Origin: an uncultured Pseudoteredinibacter sp.
GTDB lineage: Bacteria > Pseudomonadota > Gammaproteobacteria > Pseudomonadales > Cellvibrionaceae
Length of the DNA stretch: 64,000 nucleotides
Assembly (NCBI RefSeq): GCF_947500695.1
Contig: NZ_CANMSS010000001.1
Coordinates: forward strand, 558,001-622,000
Direction: 5' to 3'
In this document: in pieces, positions 44,365 through 52,729 of the stretch
How the letters are laid out: every line of letters begins with the position of its first letter
Numbering within the stretch: position 1 is the stretch's first letter
Notes under the pieces: model-generated
Seen by the model: only the letters and a program-made list of their open reading frames with translations
Told to the model about the DNA's origin: nothing
The model's database searches: none
Made by a program: the position numbers and the translations under genes

Positions 44365-44379
44365 TTTGCAAATTGCATT
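44365..44379. promoter_or_regulatory. Degenerate dyad, proposed enhancer site C
   Basis: TTTGCA-AAT-TGCATT keeps the TGCA-N3-TGCA core of the dyad seen at 34925 and 39010. It is 75 bases upstream of the weak -24 box of unit 3. Confidence 0.45.
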
Positions 44380-44427
44380 GCGTTTTGTTGATAGTGGGAA
44401 CGCCTCTGATGGGTCCCCAAGAGGGTT

Positions 44428-45969
44428 CTAGTCCTGCCACTGCTGCATTTTACGATATAAAGTAGACGGGCTGACTTCCAGCATGGCGGCCGCTTTTGCT
44501 ACATTCTGATCACAATACTTGATAGCATCTTCAACCGCTTTACGCTCAACTTGGCTTAGGGGTATAGGGCATGGAACAGCTGAACTATCAATGACAAATC
44601 CATGTTGCTGAGTAGCCGCCTGCTCCATCACTGCCTCGCCGGCCTCTCCTTGCACTTGGGAAACTGCTAAGGTTTTAGCGCTTTCAACCGCAGTACTGTA
44701 TGACTTAGAGCGTATTTTCTTCGGCTTAATAAGTTGGGCAAGTTCATCAGCGCTCAATTTAAGGCTGTTATTGAGTTCAGTGCTATTAATCAACTGCTCC
44801 GAACTAAGGATTACCGCACTATAGACCGCGTTCTCTAGCTGGCGAACATTTCCTGGCCAATGATAATTACTAATCAAGGCTTCCGATTTTTCATCAAAAC
44901 CGATAATCAGCTTGTCTTCCTTTTGAGCAAAAAGCTGAAGAAAGTGGTTTGCCAATAGTAAAGCATCCCACTCACGCTCTCTAAGGGCTGGCATATCGAC
45001 AGCGATGACGTTCAGTCGATAATACAAATCTTCCCGTAAAATACCGTTTTCAATTGCGGCTAATGGATCCCTATTACAGGCGCTAACGAAACGAATATTG
45101 ACAATCTCTTCCTGACTTGAACCGACTTTTGAATAGAGACCTGTTTGGATAAAACGCAACAGCTTCGACTGCAAAGACATATCCATTTCGCTGATTTCAT
45201 CGAGAAAGAATGTTCCTCCGTCCGCTTTACTGGCTAAGCCATCATGCTCTTTGTGTGCCCCCGAAAAAGCACCTTTTACATGGCCAAATATTTCCGATTC
45301 CAATAATTCACTGGGTATGGCGGCGCAGTTCAGAGTAACAAATGGTTTATCTTTACGTTTACTATGTTTGTGTAAGGCTGCGGCCACTAGCTCCTTACCC
45401 GTTCCGCTTTCGCCTGTTACAAAAACACTGGCTTCACTGGGCGCAGCTTTGCTAATAAGCTGATATACGCACTGCATGGCGAGGCTGTCGCCTATAAAGT
45501 CATCGAATTGCTCTTGGTTCAAGCAGCTAAGCTGACTCACGCTACGCTGCAGCATGAGTCGCTCTAGAATTAGACTTCGCAGGTACACAGCTTGCTCTAA
45601 GCTGTTTAGCAATTGATCGTTATCCCAAGGCTTTGTTATAAAACCCCAGATACGGCCTTGATTGATGGCATCCAGCACCGTGTCTTTTTCACTCATGCCA
45701 CTGAGGGCCATGCGAATAATTTCTGGATATTCTTCGGCGACTTGAGCGAGCAATTCAATACCACTCATTTCGGGCATATTAATATCAGATACCAGAATGT
45801 CGACCGGGTTTTCCCTTATATAATCCAGCGCTTGTAAAGGAGAACTGAAAAATAGACAGTTGGCTTCGCTTTCGAAGGTAACACGTTCGATAGCTTTTAA
45901 GATCGATTGCTCATCATCCACAAAAAGGATGCTGTACTGTCTGCTTCTTGCGACGATATTTGCTTCCAT
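44428..45969 (-). CDS. NtrC-type sigma-54 response regulator in the exopolysaccharide cluster
   Basis: A 513-residue activator: receiver domain at about 12-125 with phospho-acceptor D62 (VDILVSDINMPEMSG), sigma-54 AAA+ domain at about 158-395 with Walker A GESGTGKE (186-193) and the sigma-54 contact loop GAFSGA (233-238, serine in place of the usual threonine), and a Fis-type helix-turn-helix at the end (KAAAMLEVSPSTLYRKMQQW). It sits between units 3 and 4 of the cluster. The sigma-54-type promoters and repeated dyads before the cluster's units make it their probable activator. No kinase gene is adjacent; the H-NOX kinase is 10 kb away. Confidence 0.9.
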   Translation of the reverse strand: MEANIVARSRQYSILFVDDEQSILKAIERVTFESEANCLFFSSPLQALDYIRENPVDILVSDINMPEMSGIELLAQVAEEYPEIIRMALSGMSEKDTVLDAINQGRIWGFITKPWDNDQLLNSLEQAVYLRSLILERLMLQRSVSQLSCLNQEQFDDFIGDSLAMQCVYQLISKAAPSEASVFVTGESGTGKELVAAALHKHSKRKDKPFVTLNCAAIPSELLESEIFGHVKGAFSGAHKEHDGLASKADGGTFFLDEISEMDMSLQSKLLRFIQTGLYSKVGSSQEEIVNIRFVSACNRDPLAAIENGILREDLYYRLNVIAVDMPALREREWDALLLANHFLQLFAQKEDKLIIGFDEKSEALISNYHWPGNVRQLENAVYSAVILSSEQLINSTELNNSLKLSADELAQLIKPKKIRSKSYSTAVESAKTLAVSQVQGEAGEAVMEQAATQQHGFVIDSSAVPCPIPLSQVERKAVEDAIKYCDQNVAKAAAMLEVSPSTLYRKMQQWQD

Positions 45970-46149
45970 ACCCTGGCCACTAATTCAGAAAAAGGCGTTA
46001 GCAGTTTAGCTTATAAAGGCCAGTTTTGCATGAAAGCTCATAATGTTTGGAGGCTATTCTGACCAAGAGTAATGGCCATCGAACTTTCCGCTTGGCCACT
46101 ATTACCTCTATTTGCATATCCATTCGCATTCTGCCTTGCACAGTAAAAA

Positions 46150-46166
46150 TTTTAGCAAAATGAAAT
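46150..46166. promoter_or_regulatory. Degenerate dyad, proposed enhancer site D
   Basis: TTTTAGCAAAATGAAAT agrees with the TTTTGCAAAATGCAAAA motif in the central GCAAAATG and both flanks, with one change per arm. It is 67 bases upstream of the -24 box of unit 4. Confidence 0.45.
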
Positions 46167-46232
46167 AAACACATAGAAACCAGAGAATGCATATCTTCTT
46201 TATTTTCAATGACTTAAGTGATTCTTAAGTTT

Positions 46233-46248
46233 TGGAATAGCCATTGCA
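46233..46248 (+). promoter_or_regulatory. Sigma-54 promoter of exopolysaccharide unit 4
   Basis: TGGAATAGCCATTGCA has the invariant GG and GC at the right spacing and a perfect TTGCA -12 box. The next gene starts 33 bases downstream. Confidence 0.58.
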
Positions 46249-46281
46249 ATAGCCCTGTTACATAACAAACAGGAGCTTGCT

Positions 46282-47541
46282 ATGACTAAAGATAAACTAT
46301 CCATCGTACCCCAAGGGAAGTTGACGCGCGCCTGCGACGTGGTTACTGCAAGCCTCGCATTAGGTCTCTATAGCCCATTTATTTTAAGCGCCGCAATACG
46401 CTCATATTTCAAATCTGAAAGCCTCTTCAAAAAGGAAATCGCACTAGACGCCTTGCACCGACCTGTCCACCAGCTGTTACTTAGAAACAGTGAGCACGCC
46501 AATATTGGCCTGTACTTGAGTGTATTGAGGGGCCAGTTAAGTATTATCGGGCTCGATCGCTTGCCCACTGATAGCCGCCTCGTTCCCAATGATATTAGTC
46601 CAGAGAATAGTAAAGCAGCTTATCCGGCAGGAATATTCAGCTTGGCCAGCAATCATCGTTCGATCGGCTTGTTAGGCCCTAGCGAAACCCTCTCTTTGGA
46701 GCGGCAGTTCCAATCTCTGCAGGGAATTACCTACTTTAAAACCCTTGCTAAAACTGCCTTATGCAGTTTGCTGTATAAAGGCAAAAAACTCAAAAGCGAA
46801 ACAAGTTTCTATTTGTTTGGCTTAAAGATAGACAACCATTCCATGAGCGAAGCGATTGATTGGCTTTTCGACAAACCTGAACAAGGTTGTGAGACCGCCG
46901 TTTTTGTGAATGTTAATTCTGTCAATCTTAGCCACGAGCAAGCTGAATTACGCCATGCAATCAACTCGGCCAATAAAGTTTTTGCAGATGGCTCAGGTGT
47001 GCGAATGGGAGCGCGTAAATTAGGTATTGCGCTAAAAGGTAATGTCAACGGAACCGATATGCTACCAATTCTGTGCCGCCAAGCCAGCTCGGCCTCCAAG
47101 CGTTTGTTTTTGTATGGCGCAGCGCCCGGTGTGGCTGCTAAAGCCGCAGATAAACTCCGCAAGAAATACCCTGGCCTACGGATCGTAGGCGTACAACATG
47201 GCTTTGCTAATACTGGGAATAATGACAAGCTGGAACAACAAACCATTGACAGCATTAATAACAGTAAAGCGGATATTTTATTGCTAGGTTTGGGCTCGCC
47301 TTTGCAGGAGCAGTGGCTAAAGCGTAACCGCCATAAACTCAAAGTCGACAAGGCCTTAGCCGTTGGTGGTTTGTTTGACTATCACTCTGGAAACATTCCC
47401 CGCGCACCACTGTTTTTACGAGAGCTTGGTTTTGAATGGCTATGGAGGCTGTTCCAGGAACCAAGTAAAAAATTCTATCGCTATGTTATCGGTAATCCAC
47501 TCTACCTATTGCGCCTGCTTCGTTTAAAGCGCCAGTTATAA
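46282..47541 (+). CDS. WecG/TagA-family glycosyltransferase with degenerate sugar-transferase N-terminus
   Basis: A 419-residue protein in two parts. The C-terminal part (about 173-419) is a WecG/TagA/CpsF (GT26) enzyme: AVFVNVNSVNLSHEQ, FADGSGVRMGARKLG, NGTDMLPILCRQA, LFLYGAAPGVA and GLGSPLQEQWLKRNR. The N-terminal 150 residues recall priming sugar-phosphate transferases in shrunken form: one hydrophobic helix (ASLALGLYSPFILSAAI) and VLRGQLSIIGLDRLP in place of the catalytic VLRGDMSLVGPRP. Key acidic residues of that family are missing. A full priming transferase follows 12 bases later, so the two probably work as a pair. ATG 46282 is preceded by AGGAG. Confidence 0.82.
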   Translation: MTKDKLSIVPQGKLTRACDVVTASLALGLYSPFILSAAIRSYFKSESLFKKEIALDALHRPVHQLLLRNSEHANIGLYLSVLRGQLSIIGLDRLPTDSRLVPNDISPENSKAAYPAGIFSLASNHRSIGLLGPSETLSLERQFQSLQGITYFKTLAKTALCSLLYKGKKLKSETSFYLFGLKIDNHSMSEAIDWLFDKPEQGCETAVFVNVNSVNLSHEQAELRHAINSANKVFADGSGVRMGARKLGIALKGNVNGTDMLPILCRQASSASKRLFLYGAAPGVAAKAADKLRKKYPGLRIVGVQHGFANTGNNDKLEQQTIDSINNSKADILLLGLGSPLQEQWLKRNRHKLKVDKALAVGGLFDYHSGNIPRAPLFLRELGFEWLWRLFQEPSKKFYRYVIGNPLYLLRLLRLKRQL

Positions 47542-47553
47542 GGAGTGTTTGTA

Positions 47554-48240
47554 ATGAATAATACAAGAATTAATTTTGACGCCATCAAACACAGTGGCCA
47601 GTTATACGTGCACGCTAATTGGCTTTATTACCAAAACCCCGATCGAGGCTTACCAATCCTGCTGCAGCGCACAGCGGCGTTATTGGGGATTGTAATCTTA
47701 TCGCCACTATGGCTCTTGCTTGTAATTGCAATACGAATGGATTCTAAAGGTAGCGCTATTTACCGCCAACTCCGGGTGGGCCGGCATGGGCAATGTTTTG
47801 CATTTTACAAGTTCCGAACCATGTATTGCGATGACGATCCAAATTATATAAAGCCTGATCCGAAAGACAGTAGTCGTGATGGTATTTGCCTGAAGTTTAA
47901 AAATGACCCACGCATTACCCGCATTGGTGGCTTTCTGCGGCGCTCTTCGATTGATGAGCTGCCACAATTGTGGAACGTGCTAACAGGCGATATGGCCCTT
48001 GTCGGCCCTCGCCCTGCACTAGCCCAGGAAGTCGCCCAATACAGCCTTGCACAAATGGATCGCTTAAAAGTGCTCCCCGGTATTACGGGTATTTGGCAGA
48101 TTTCCGGTCGTGCAGATATCCCATTTGAGCAGCAGTTAGAAATGGATCGCCAATATATCCACTCGCAATCGGCATTAGCCGACATAAAAATTCTACTGTT
48201 GACCATTCCAGCGGTTATACAAGCTAAAGGCGCCTATTAA
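47554..48240 (+). CDS. Priming undecaprenyl-phosphate sugar transferase (WbaP/ExoY type)
   Basis: A 228-residue enzyme that puts the first sugar-1-phosphate on undecaprenyl phosphate. One membrane helix (about 38-58, GIVILSPLWLLLVIAIRMDS), then the cytosolic catalytic part with FYKFRTMYCDDDPN, RRSSIDELPQLWNVLTGDM, LVGPRPALAQEV and GITGIWQISGRADIP. It is the small ExoY-type without extra N-terminal helices. ATG 47554 follows AGGAG at eight bases. It is the last gene of unit 4 and starts the assembly of the repeat unit made by the cluster. Confidence 0.9.
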   Translation: MNNTRINFDAIKHSGQLYVHANWLYYQNPDRGLPILLQRTAALLGIVILSPLWLLLVIAIRMDSKGSAIYRQLRVGRHGQCFAFYKFRTMYCDDDPNYIKPDPKDSSRDGICLKFKNDPRITRIGGFLRRSSIDELPQLWNVLTGDMALVGPRPALAQEVAQYSLAQMDRLKVLPGITGIWQISGRADIPFEQQLEMDRQYIHSQSALADIKILLLTIPAVIQAKGAY

Positions 48241-48248
48241 TAGGCGCC
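48229..48248. other. Perfect 20-bp palindrome at a gene end
   Basis: GGCGCCTATTAATAGGCGCC spans the stop codon of the priming transferase gene. It has no T-run behind it. It belongs to the group of GGCGC-type hairpins at gene ends also seen at 13406 and 22463. Confidence 0.6.
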
Positions 48249-48323
48249 CGTTAATCTGTAATTCCTGCTTTAGTTTACTTAGCGCATAGACTATTATCCG
48301 CAGCCGCAAAAACGGATTCTATT

Positions 48324-49178
48324 ATGCCTATTCGACTCATTTTAATTGCTGTCCTTGCTGTGCTCAGCATGTCCTTAGTGCCGGTGTTGATAAAGTCGAC
48401 CAGCGCTAACGTGGTGAGCATTGGCATTTTTAGATTAGCCATAGCGCTCATTATTATTAGCCCTCTGGTTTTTTACAAAAAGTTATTGAGTACTTTAAGT
48501 CGCCAGCAATTACTGGGATTGCTTTATATCGGCTTTTGCTTTGGGCTACATTGGCTGAGTTATTTTTATAGTATTAAAACCGCCGGGGCTGCCCTAGCCG
48601 CTATCGCTGTATCCACTTATGGGGCCCATCTCATACTGCTAAACGCCCTATTTAAGGGATACCGTGTTTCATTGCCGGAATGCTTAGCGATTACTGTGTG
48701 CATCGGTGGCTGTGTATTGGTTTCTCCAAAGGTCAATTGGCAAGAGGCCTCATCTATCGGTCTTATCAGTGGCTTAATTAGCGCCATTTTATACGCCGCT
48801 ATGCCATTACTTCATCAGCGCGTTAGCGAGCTGCCTACTCTAACGCGTACCTGGGGACAATTCGCCTTTGCGCTGCTGGTCTTTCTTTTGTTCTTTAGTG
48901 AATTTGAGATGCCCAAAACAACACTGGATTGGCAACAGCTATTGGCACTGGCGATCATTTGCACATTGCTGGCTCATGGCCTTTGGGTAAAAGCCAGTAC
49001 CGAACTACCCGCCTTGTTTACCGCCATGATTTATTATTTGTATGTGCCACTGGCCATGCTATCGAGCTATTATTTTTTGCAAGAAGAAGTTGGATTTCAA
49101 ATGATACTCGGCGCCGCATTAATTATTCTGGCGAATATGAGTTTGGCCCTATTACAGTGGCGTCGTCAAAAATCATAA
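48324..49178 (+). CDS. EamA/DMT-family transporter
   Basis: A 284-residue membrane protein with ten helices in two EamA repeats (about 5-135 and 148-280), typical of drug/metabolite exporters. Pieces such as VIGIFRLAIALIII-like helices, GFCFGLHWLSYFYSIKTAGAALAAI and the matching MIYYLYVPLAMLSSYYFLQEEVG in the second half are characteristic. The substrate is unknown; relatives export amino acids or nucleotides. It is 83 bases after the exopolysaccharide unit and has its own start ATG 48324. Confidence 0.85.
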   Translation: MPIRLILIAVLAVLSMSLVPVLIKSTSANVVSIGIFRLAIALIIISPLVFYKKLLSTLSRQQLLGLLYIGFCFGLHWLSYFYSIKTAGAALAAIAVSTYGAHLILLNALFKGYRVSLPECLAITVCIGGCVLVSPKVNWQEASSIGLISGLISAILYAAMPLLHQRVSELPTLTRTWGQFAFALLVFLLFFSEFEMPKTTLDWQQLLALAIICTLLAHGLWVKASTELPALFTAMIYYLYVPLAMLSSYYFLQEEVGFQMILGAALIILANMSLALLQWRRQKS

Positions 49179-49222
49179 ACCCAAATACTTAGTAACTGCA
49201 CTTATTAAAATTGCGGGCTACG

Positions 49223-50080
49223 CTAATCCAAGCTAATTAACAATGTCGCTATACCACAGTGGCTACTCTTGACAGTAGCTACCTTTGTTCCCGCTTTCCG
49301 CCCTTTTCGCGAGTTACTCACTTTGACAGAATCTTCTGCCAGGCGTTCGAGGCAGCTATCGAGATCTGGTACAGAAAAAGCGATACCCCAAAAGTGGTCA
49401 TGCTCTGCTTTTTGCTTCCTATCAAGGAACTCCATCGCCTCAAGAATGTTGGCGCCAACCCTGAAAAATAATTGCCGAGCCCCCCATTCAGGTCGACTTT
49501 GATCAAGGCGAAGTGATAAGCCAAGTCCTTCGGTCAGATAACTTTTCAACCTATCACCATCACTACTATTGAGCACAATATGGTCGACATCGTCTATCAG
49601 GCTTGCTGGATTAATACCCTCCCTAGCCTTTGCGAAAGGTAAGCGCAGCTTGTCTGGGCTTTCAACAACAAATATACCTAAATCCATAAAGTCTGCTGAC
49701 TCGCTGATTAACATTTGTTCGCCAGCCAGATAGTCTTCAGCTTCGATACGAGTATAGGAAGCCCCCTGCTCATCTAATAGATTGCAGCCAGCTTCCAATT
49801 TTTCACTTCGTAGTGCAATTGCCATAATGCCTTCGCCATAGCTCGTAAGGCGATTGGAGAGTAGGCTTGAAAGAGGATTAGCGGAGCCTTCCTCGGGTAA
49901 CTTAGCGATAAGCTCAAGGGTAGAACTTAACAGTCGAAAACGGGCATATCGAATGCCAAGCTTGTTGTCTTGACCAAGCTCAGACTCATATCGACCTAGT
50001 AAGGCCCGATAGCTACTAACGCCATTTTCGAGATCATTTACAGCGATCATAATTCGGTCAATAGCACTAAAAGTAGCCAT
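49223..50080 (-). CDS. VOC-family (glyoxalase-like) protein
   Basis: A 285-residue protein with two vicinal-oxygen-chelate modules: the first begins AIDRIMIAVNDLENGVSSYRALLG, the second VDHIVLNSSDGDRLKSYLTEGLGLSLRLD. Such proteins are metal-dependent lyases, dioxygenases or binding proteins. The second module has a histidine (DHIVLNS) and a glutamate (NILEAMEF) in places fit for metal ligands; the first lacks the histidine. It is transcribed alone. I cannot say which reaction it does. Confidence 0.8.
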   Translation of the reverse strand: MATFSAIDRIMIAVNDLENGVSSYRALLGRYESELGQDNKLGIRYARFRLLSSTLELIAKLPEEGSANPLSSLLSNRLTSYGEGIMAIALRSEKLEAGCNLLDEQGASYTRIEAEDYLAGEQMLISESADFMDLGIFVVESPDKLRLPFAKAREGINPASLIDDVDHIVLNSSDGDRLKSYLTEGLGLSLRLDQSRPEWGARQLFFRVGANILEAMEFLDRKQKAEHDHFWGIAFSVPDLDSCLERLAEDSVKVSNSRKGRKAGTKVATVKSSHCGIATLLISLD

Positions 50081-50493
50081 AGCGGTTCCTTGTCTCGGGT
50101 TGTCCGTATCTCAGGTATTCAGCAGTTATCTGTTGGGACAGCAGTTTACGTTATCACGACAATTGGATTTAGGGCGCAGACCGCCAATATTGGCGGATAA
50201 AACGCCCATTTTGGGGCTTGTTCCAGTCGAGTTGGTTTTGGAAGAGCATGTACCCACGTGCTTAAACGCTCCTAAAGAGCTTATTTGGACTTAGTTCTTG
50301 CTGTATTTTTGAACAATTTAGAGGCATTTAACGCGAAAACCGCTCCGATCGTGGAGGCTCGGGATCAAACGAGCTAGTATTGGGTCTATAAATGCATACT
50401 AAAGCAAGTCTGATGCTCGCTGGCATAGCGCTCAGCGCCCGTTCAGATCAATGGATGTAACAATAACGTCCCATGTGGGCTAAATAGCGATAT
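50081..50493. other. Divergent intergenic region with a perfect palindrome
   Basis: About 410 bases between the VOC gene and prc. CCGCCAATATTGGCGG at 50181-50196 is a perfect 16-bp palindrome; being in a divergent region it could be an operator. No small gene could be supported. Confidence 0.45.
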
Positions 50494-52653
50494 ATGATTA
50501 TGAGAAAAACTGCCTTGTCTCTTTGCCTTCCGCTGTCGACCTTTTTGATTAGTGGTGCACTCGCCCTATTGCCGGGCCAGGCTGCTGCGCTGCAGAAGCT
50601 CAGCTACGACAAAGACCAATCTAAAACGGCCCAGGACATTCTGGAAACCCTCAATAGTCAGCATTATCGTCGTCAAAATATCGATGACAATCTGTCACAA
50701 CGCTTGTTTGAAGAATATTTAGACCGGCTAGATCCTTATAAGGCCTATTTCCTTACACAGGATGTCGCCTTGTTTTCAGAGTATAAAAAGCAATTCGACG
50801 ATCAGCTAAGAGCGGGCTCCCTAGATGCCGGTTACGATATTTTCAATCTGTTCAGAGAGCGACTCAGTGAGAGAACCCAGTGGGTCCTTGATCAACTGGG
50901 CGATGAGCAATATAAAGTCGATTTTAGTAAGGACGAAGTTCTTAATTTAGACCCTGATTTACGCCGCTGGGCCCAATCGAGCAAAGATCTCGACGAATTC
51001 TGGCGCAAACGCCTTAAAAGCGATCTGTTAAACCTTAAGCTCGCCGACAAAGACTTAGCGGAAGCCAAAAAAACCCTGAAACGCCGTTACAGCAACTTGC
51101 TAAAACGCGTGGAGCAACAAGATACCCATGATGCCTTTGAGGCGTATATGAATGCCCTGGGTGCTTTGTATGACCCTCACACTAATTATCTATCGCCAAG
51201 AACGATGGAAAATTTCAACATCAATATGTCTCTATCCTTAGAGGGTATTGGTGCGGTGCTACAAACCGAAGATGAATATACCAAGGTCGTCCGTATCGTG
51301 AGTGCGGGCCCTGCTGATAAACAAGGTGACTTAAAGCCTTCAGATCGCATCACCGCTGTTGCCCAAGGTCGTGACGGTGAAATGGTCGATGTAATTGGCT
51401 GGCGCCTTGATGAAGTGGTCCAGCTGATTCGAGGCAAAAAAGGCAGTGTTGTACGCTTACAGGTTTTGCCTGCAGGTGAAGACAGCGGCTACAAAATTGT
51501 AGAGATACGTCGTAATAAGGTGAAGCTTGAAGAGCAAGCCGCGCAAAAACATATCTTTGAAGTGAGCGATGGAGACAAGCTTTACAAGCTAGGCGTGATT
51601 GATCTGCCAGCGTTTTATTTGGATTTTAACGCCGCTCAGCGTGGCGACCCGAATTATAAAAGTACAACTAAAGATGTACGCCGTTTAGTGCAAGAACTTA
51701 AAGCTGCAAAAGTCGACGGCATTATTTTGGACCTACGTAATAATGGCGGTGGATCTCTTCAAGAAGCAACACGATTGACAGATTTATTTATTCACCGAGG
51801 TACTGTTGTACAAATTCGCCAAGCCAACCAGACGATTAGCCGCGCCCATAGATCACATAATACGCCAGTCTATCAAGGACCATTATTGGTGCTAACCAAT
51901 CGCCTTAGTGCTTCAGCGTCCGAGATTTTTGCTGGCGCAATTCAGGACTATGGCCGCGGTCTTGTTGTTGGTACCCAGACCTTTGGTAAGGGTTCCGTAC
52001 AATCTTTAAGTCGCGTACACAAAGGGCGTTTAAAAATTACTGAGTCGAAATTTTACCGAGTTTCCGGTGATAGCACTCAGCATCGTGGCGTTATTCCAGA
52101 TATTGCCCTACCTTCAATGTTTGATTTGGAAGAAGTGGGTGAAAGTGCTTATGACAATGCACTAGCATGGGACACTATTCATCGCGTTCGCCACGGTTCT
52201 TATAGCGATATAGGCGCCATTAAACCAAGCTTACAAGAGCTTCATGATAAGCGTATTGGCAAGGACCCAGATTTTAACCACCTACTCTCTCAGCTTGAAA
52301 TTATTGAGCAACAAAGAGAGAAAAAATACGTTTCCTTAAACGAAGAAAAACGTCGAACTGAAAAGAAAGAACGCGAAGAGACGGCTTTTGAACTGGAAAA
52401 CACCCGTCGAACTGGTAAAGGCATGGAGCCTTTTGCTACGATCGATGAGTATAAAAACGACGGCAAAGAAGAAACTGAGGGTGAAGAAGCCGAAGAAACA
52501 GCTCAAAACCAAGAGCCGGAGAACCGTATCGACCCAGATAAAGATCCCCTTTTGATGGAAAGCGGATATATAATGGCGGACTTCATTCGTATACAGTCTG
52601 ATCAGAGCCAATTTGCCAAGCGCTCGCAGTCTGACAAGCTTACGAAACGATAA
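50494..52653 (+). CDS. prc: Carboxy-terminal (tail-specific) protease Prc
   Basis: A 719-residue periplasmic serine protease that trims or degrades proteins from exposed C-termini, including cell-wall enzymes and lipoproteins. Signal peptide to about residue 31, an N-terminal helical domain, PDZ domain (about 245-330) and the S41 peptidase domain. Catalytic residues by alignment with E. coli Prc: S474 (LSASASEIFA), D485 and K499 (TFGKGSVQS). A C-terminal domain of unknown function rich in charged residues follows, somewhat acidic (EETEGEEAEETAQ). A strong terminator lies after it. Confidence 0.95.
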   Translation: MIMRKTALSLCLPLSTFLISGALALLPGQAAALQKLSYDKDQSKTAQDILETLNSQHYRRQNIDDNLSQRLFEEYLDRLDPYKAYFLTQDVALFSEYKKQFDDQLRAGSLDAGYDIFNLFRERLSERTQWVLDQLGDEQYKVDFSKDEVLNLDPDLRRWAQSSKDLDEFWRKRLKSDLLNLKLADKDLAEAKKTLKRRYSNLLKRVEQQDTHDAFEAYMNALGALYDPHTNYLSPRTMENFNINMSLSLEGIGAVLQTEDEYTKVVRIVSAGPADKQGDLKPSDRITAVAQGRDGEMVDVIGWRLDEVVQLIRGKKGSVVRLQVLPAGEDSGYKIVEIRRNKVKLEEQAAQKHIFEVSDGDKLYKLGVIDLPAFYLDFNAAQRGDPNYKSTTKDVRRLVQELKAAKVDGIILDLRNNGGGSLQEATRLTDLFIHRGTVVQIRQANQTISRAHRSHNTPVYQGPLLVLTNRLSASASEIFAGAIQDYGRGLVVGTQTFGKGSVQSLSRVHKGRLKITESKFYRVSGDSTQHRGVIPDIALPSMFDLEEVGESAYDNALAWDTIHRVRHGSYSDIGAIKPSLQELHDKRIGKDPDFNHLLSQLEIIEQQREKKYVSLNEEKRRTEKKEREETAFELENTRRTGKGMEPFATIDEYKNDGKEETEGEEAEETAQNQEPENRIDPDKDPLLMESGYIMADFIRIQSDQSQFAKRSQSDKLTKR

Positions 52654-52673
52654 TACTAAACAGTAATCCCCGA

Positions 52674-52709
52674 CGAGAAAGCAAGCGATTGCTTTCTCGT
52701 TTTATTTTT
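52674..52709 (+). terminator. Rho-independent terminator of prc
   Basis: CGAGAAAGCAA and TTGCTTTCTCG form a perfect 11-bp stem with a GCGA loop, followed by TTTTATTTTT. The xthA gene starts soon after, so it must have its own promoter or be reached by read-through. Confidence 0.92.
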
Positions 52710-52729
52710 AGACCTGGTTTTCAAAAAAT

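Noticed and set aside
46809-47351. Minus-strand open frame of 180 codons
   Set aside because: Antisense of the WecG domain, whose conserved motifs prove the plus-strand frame.
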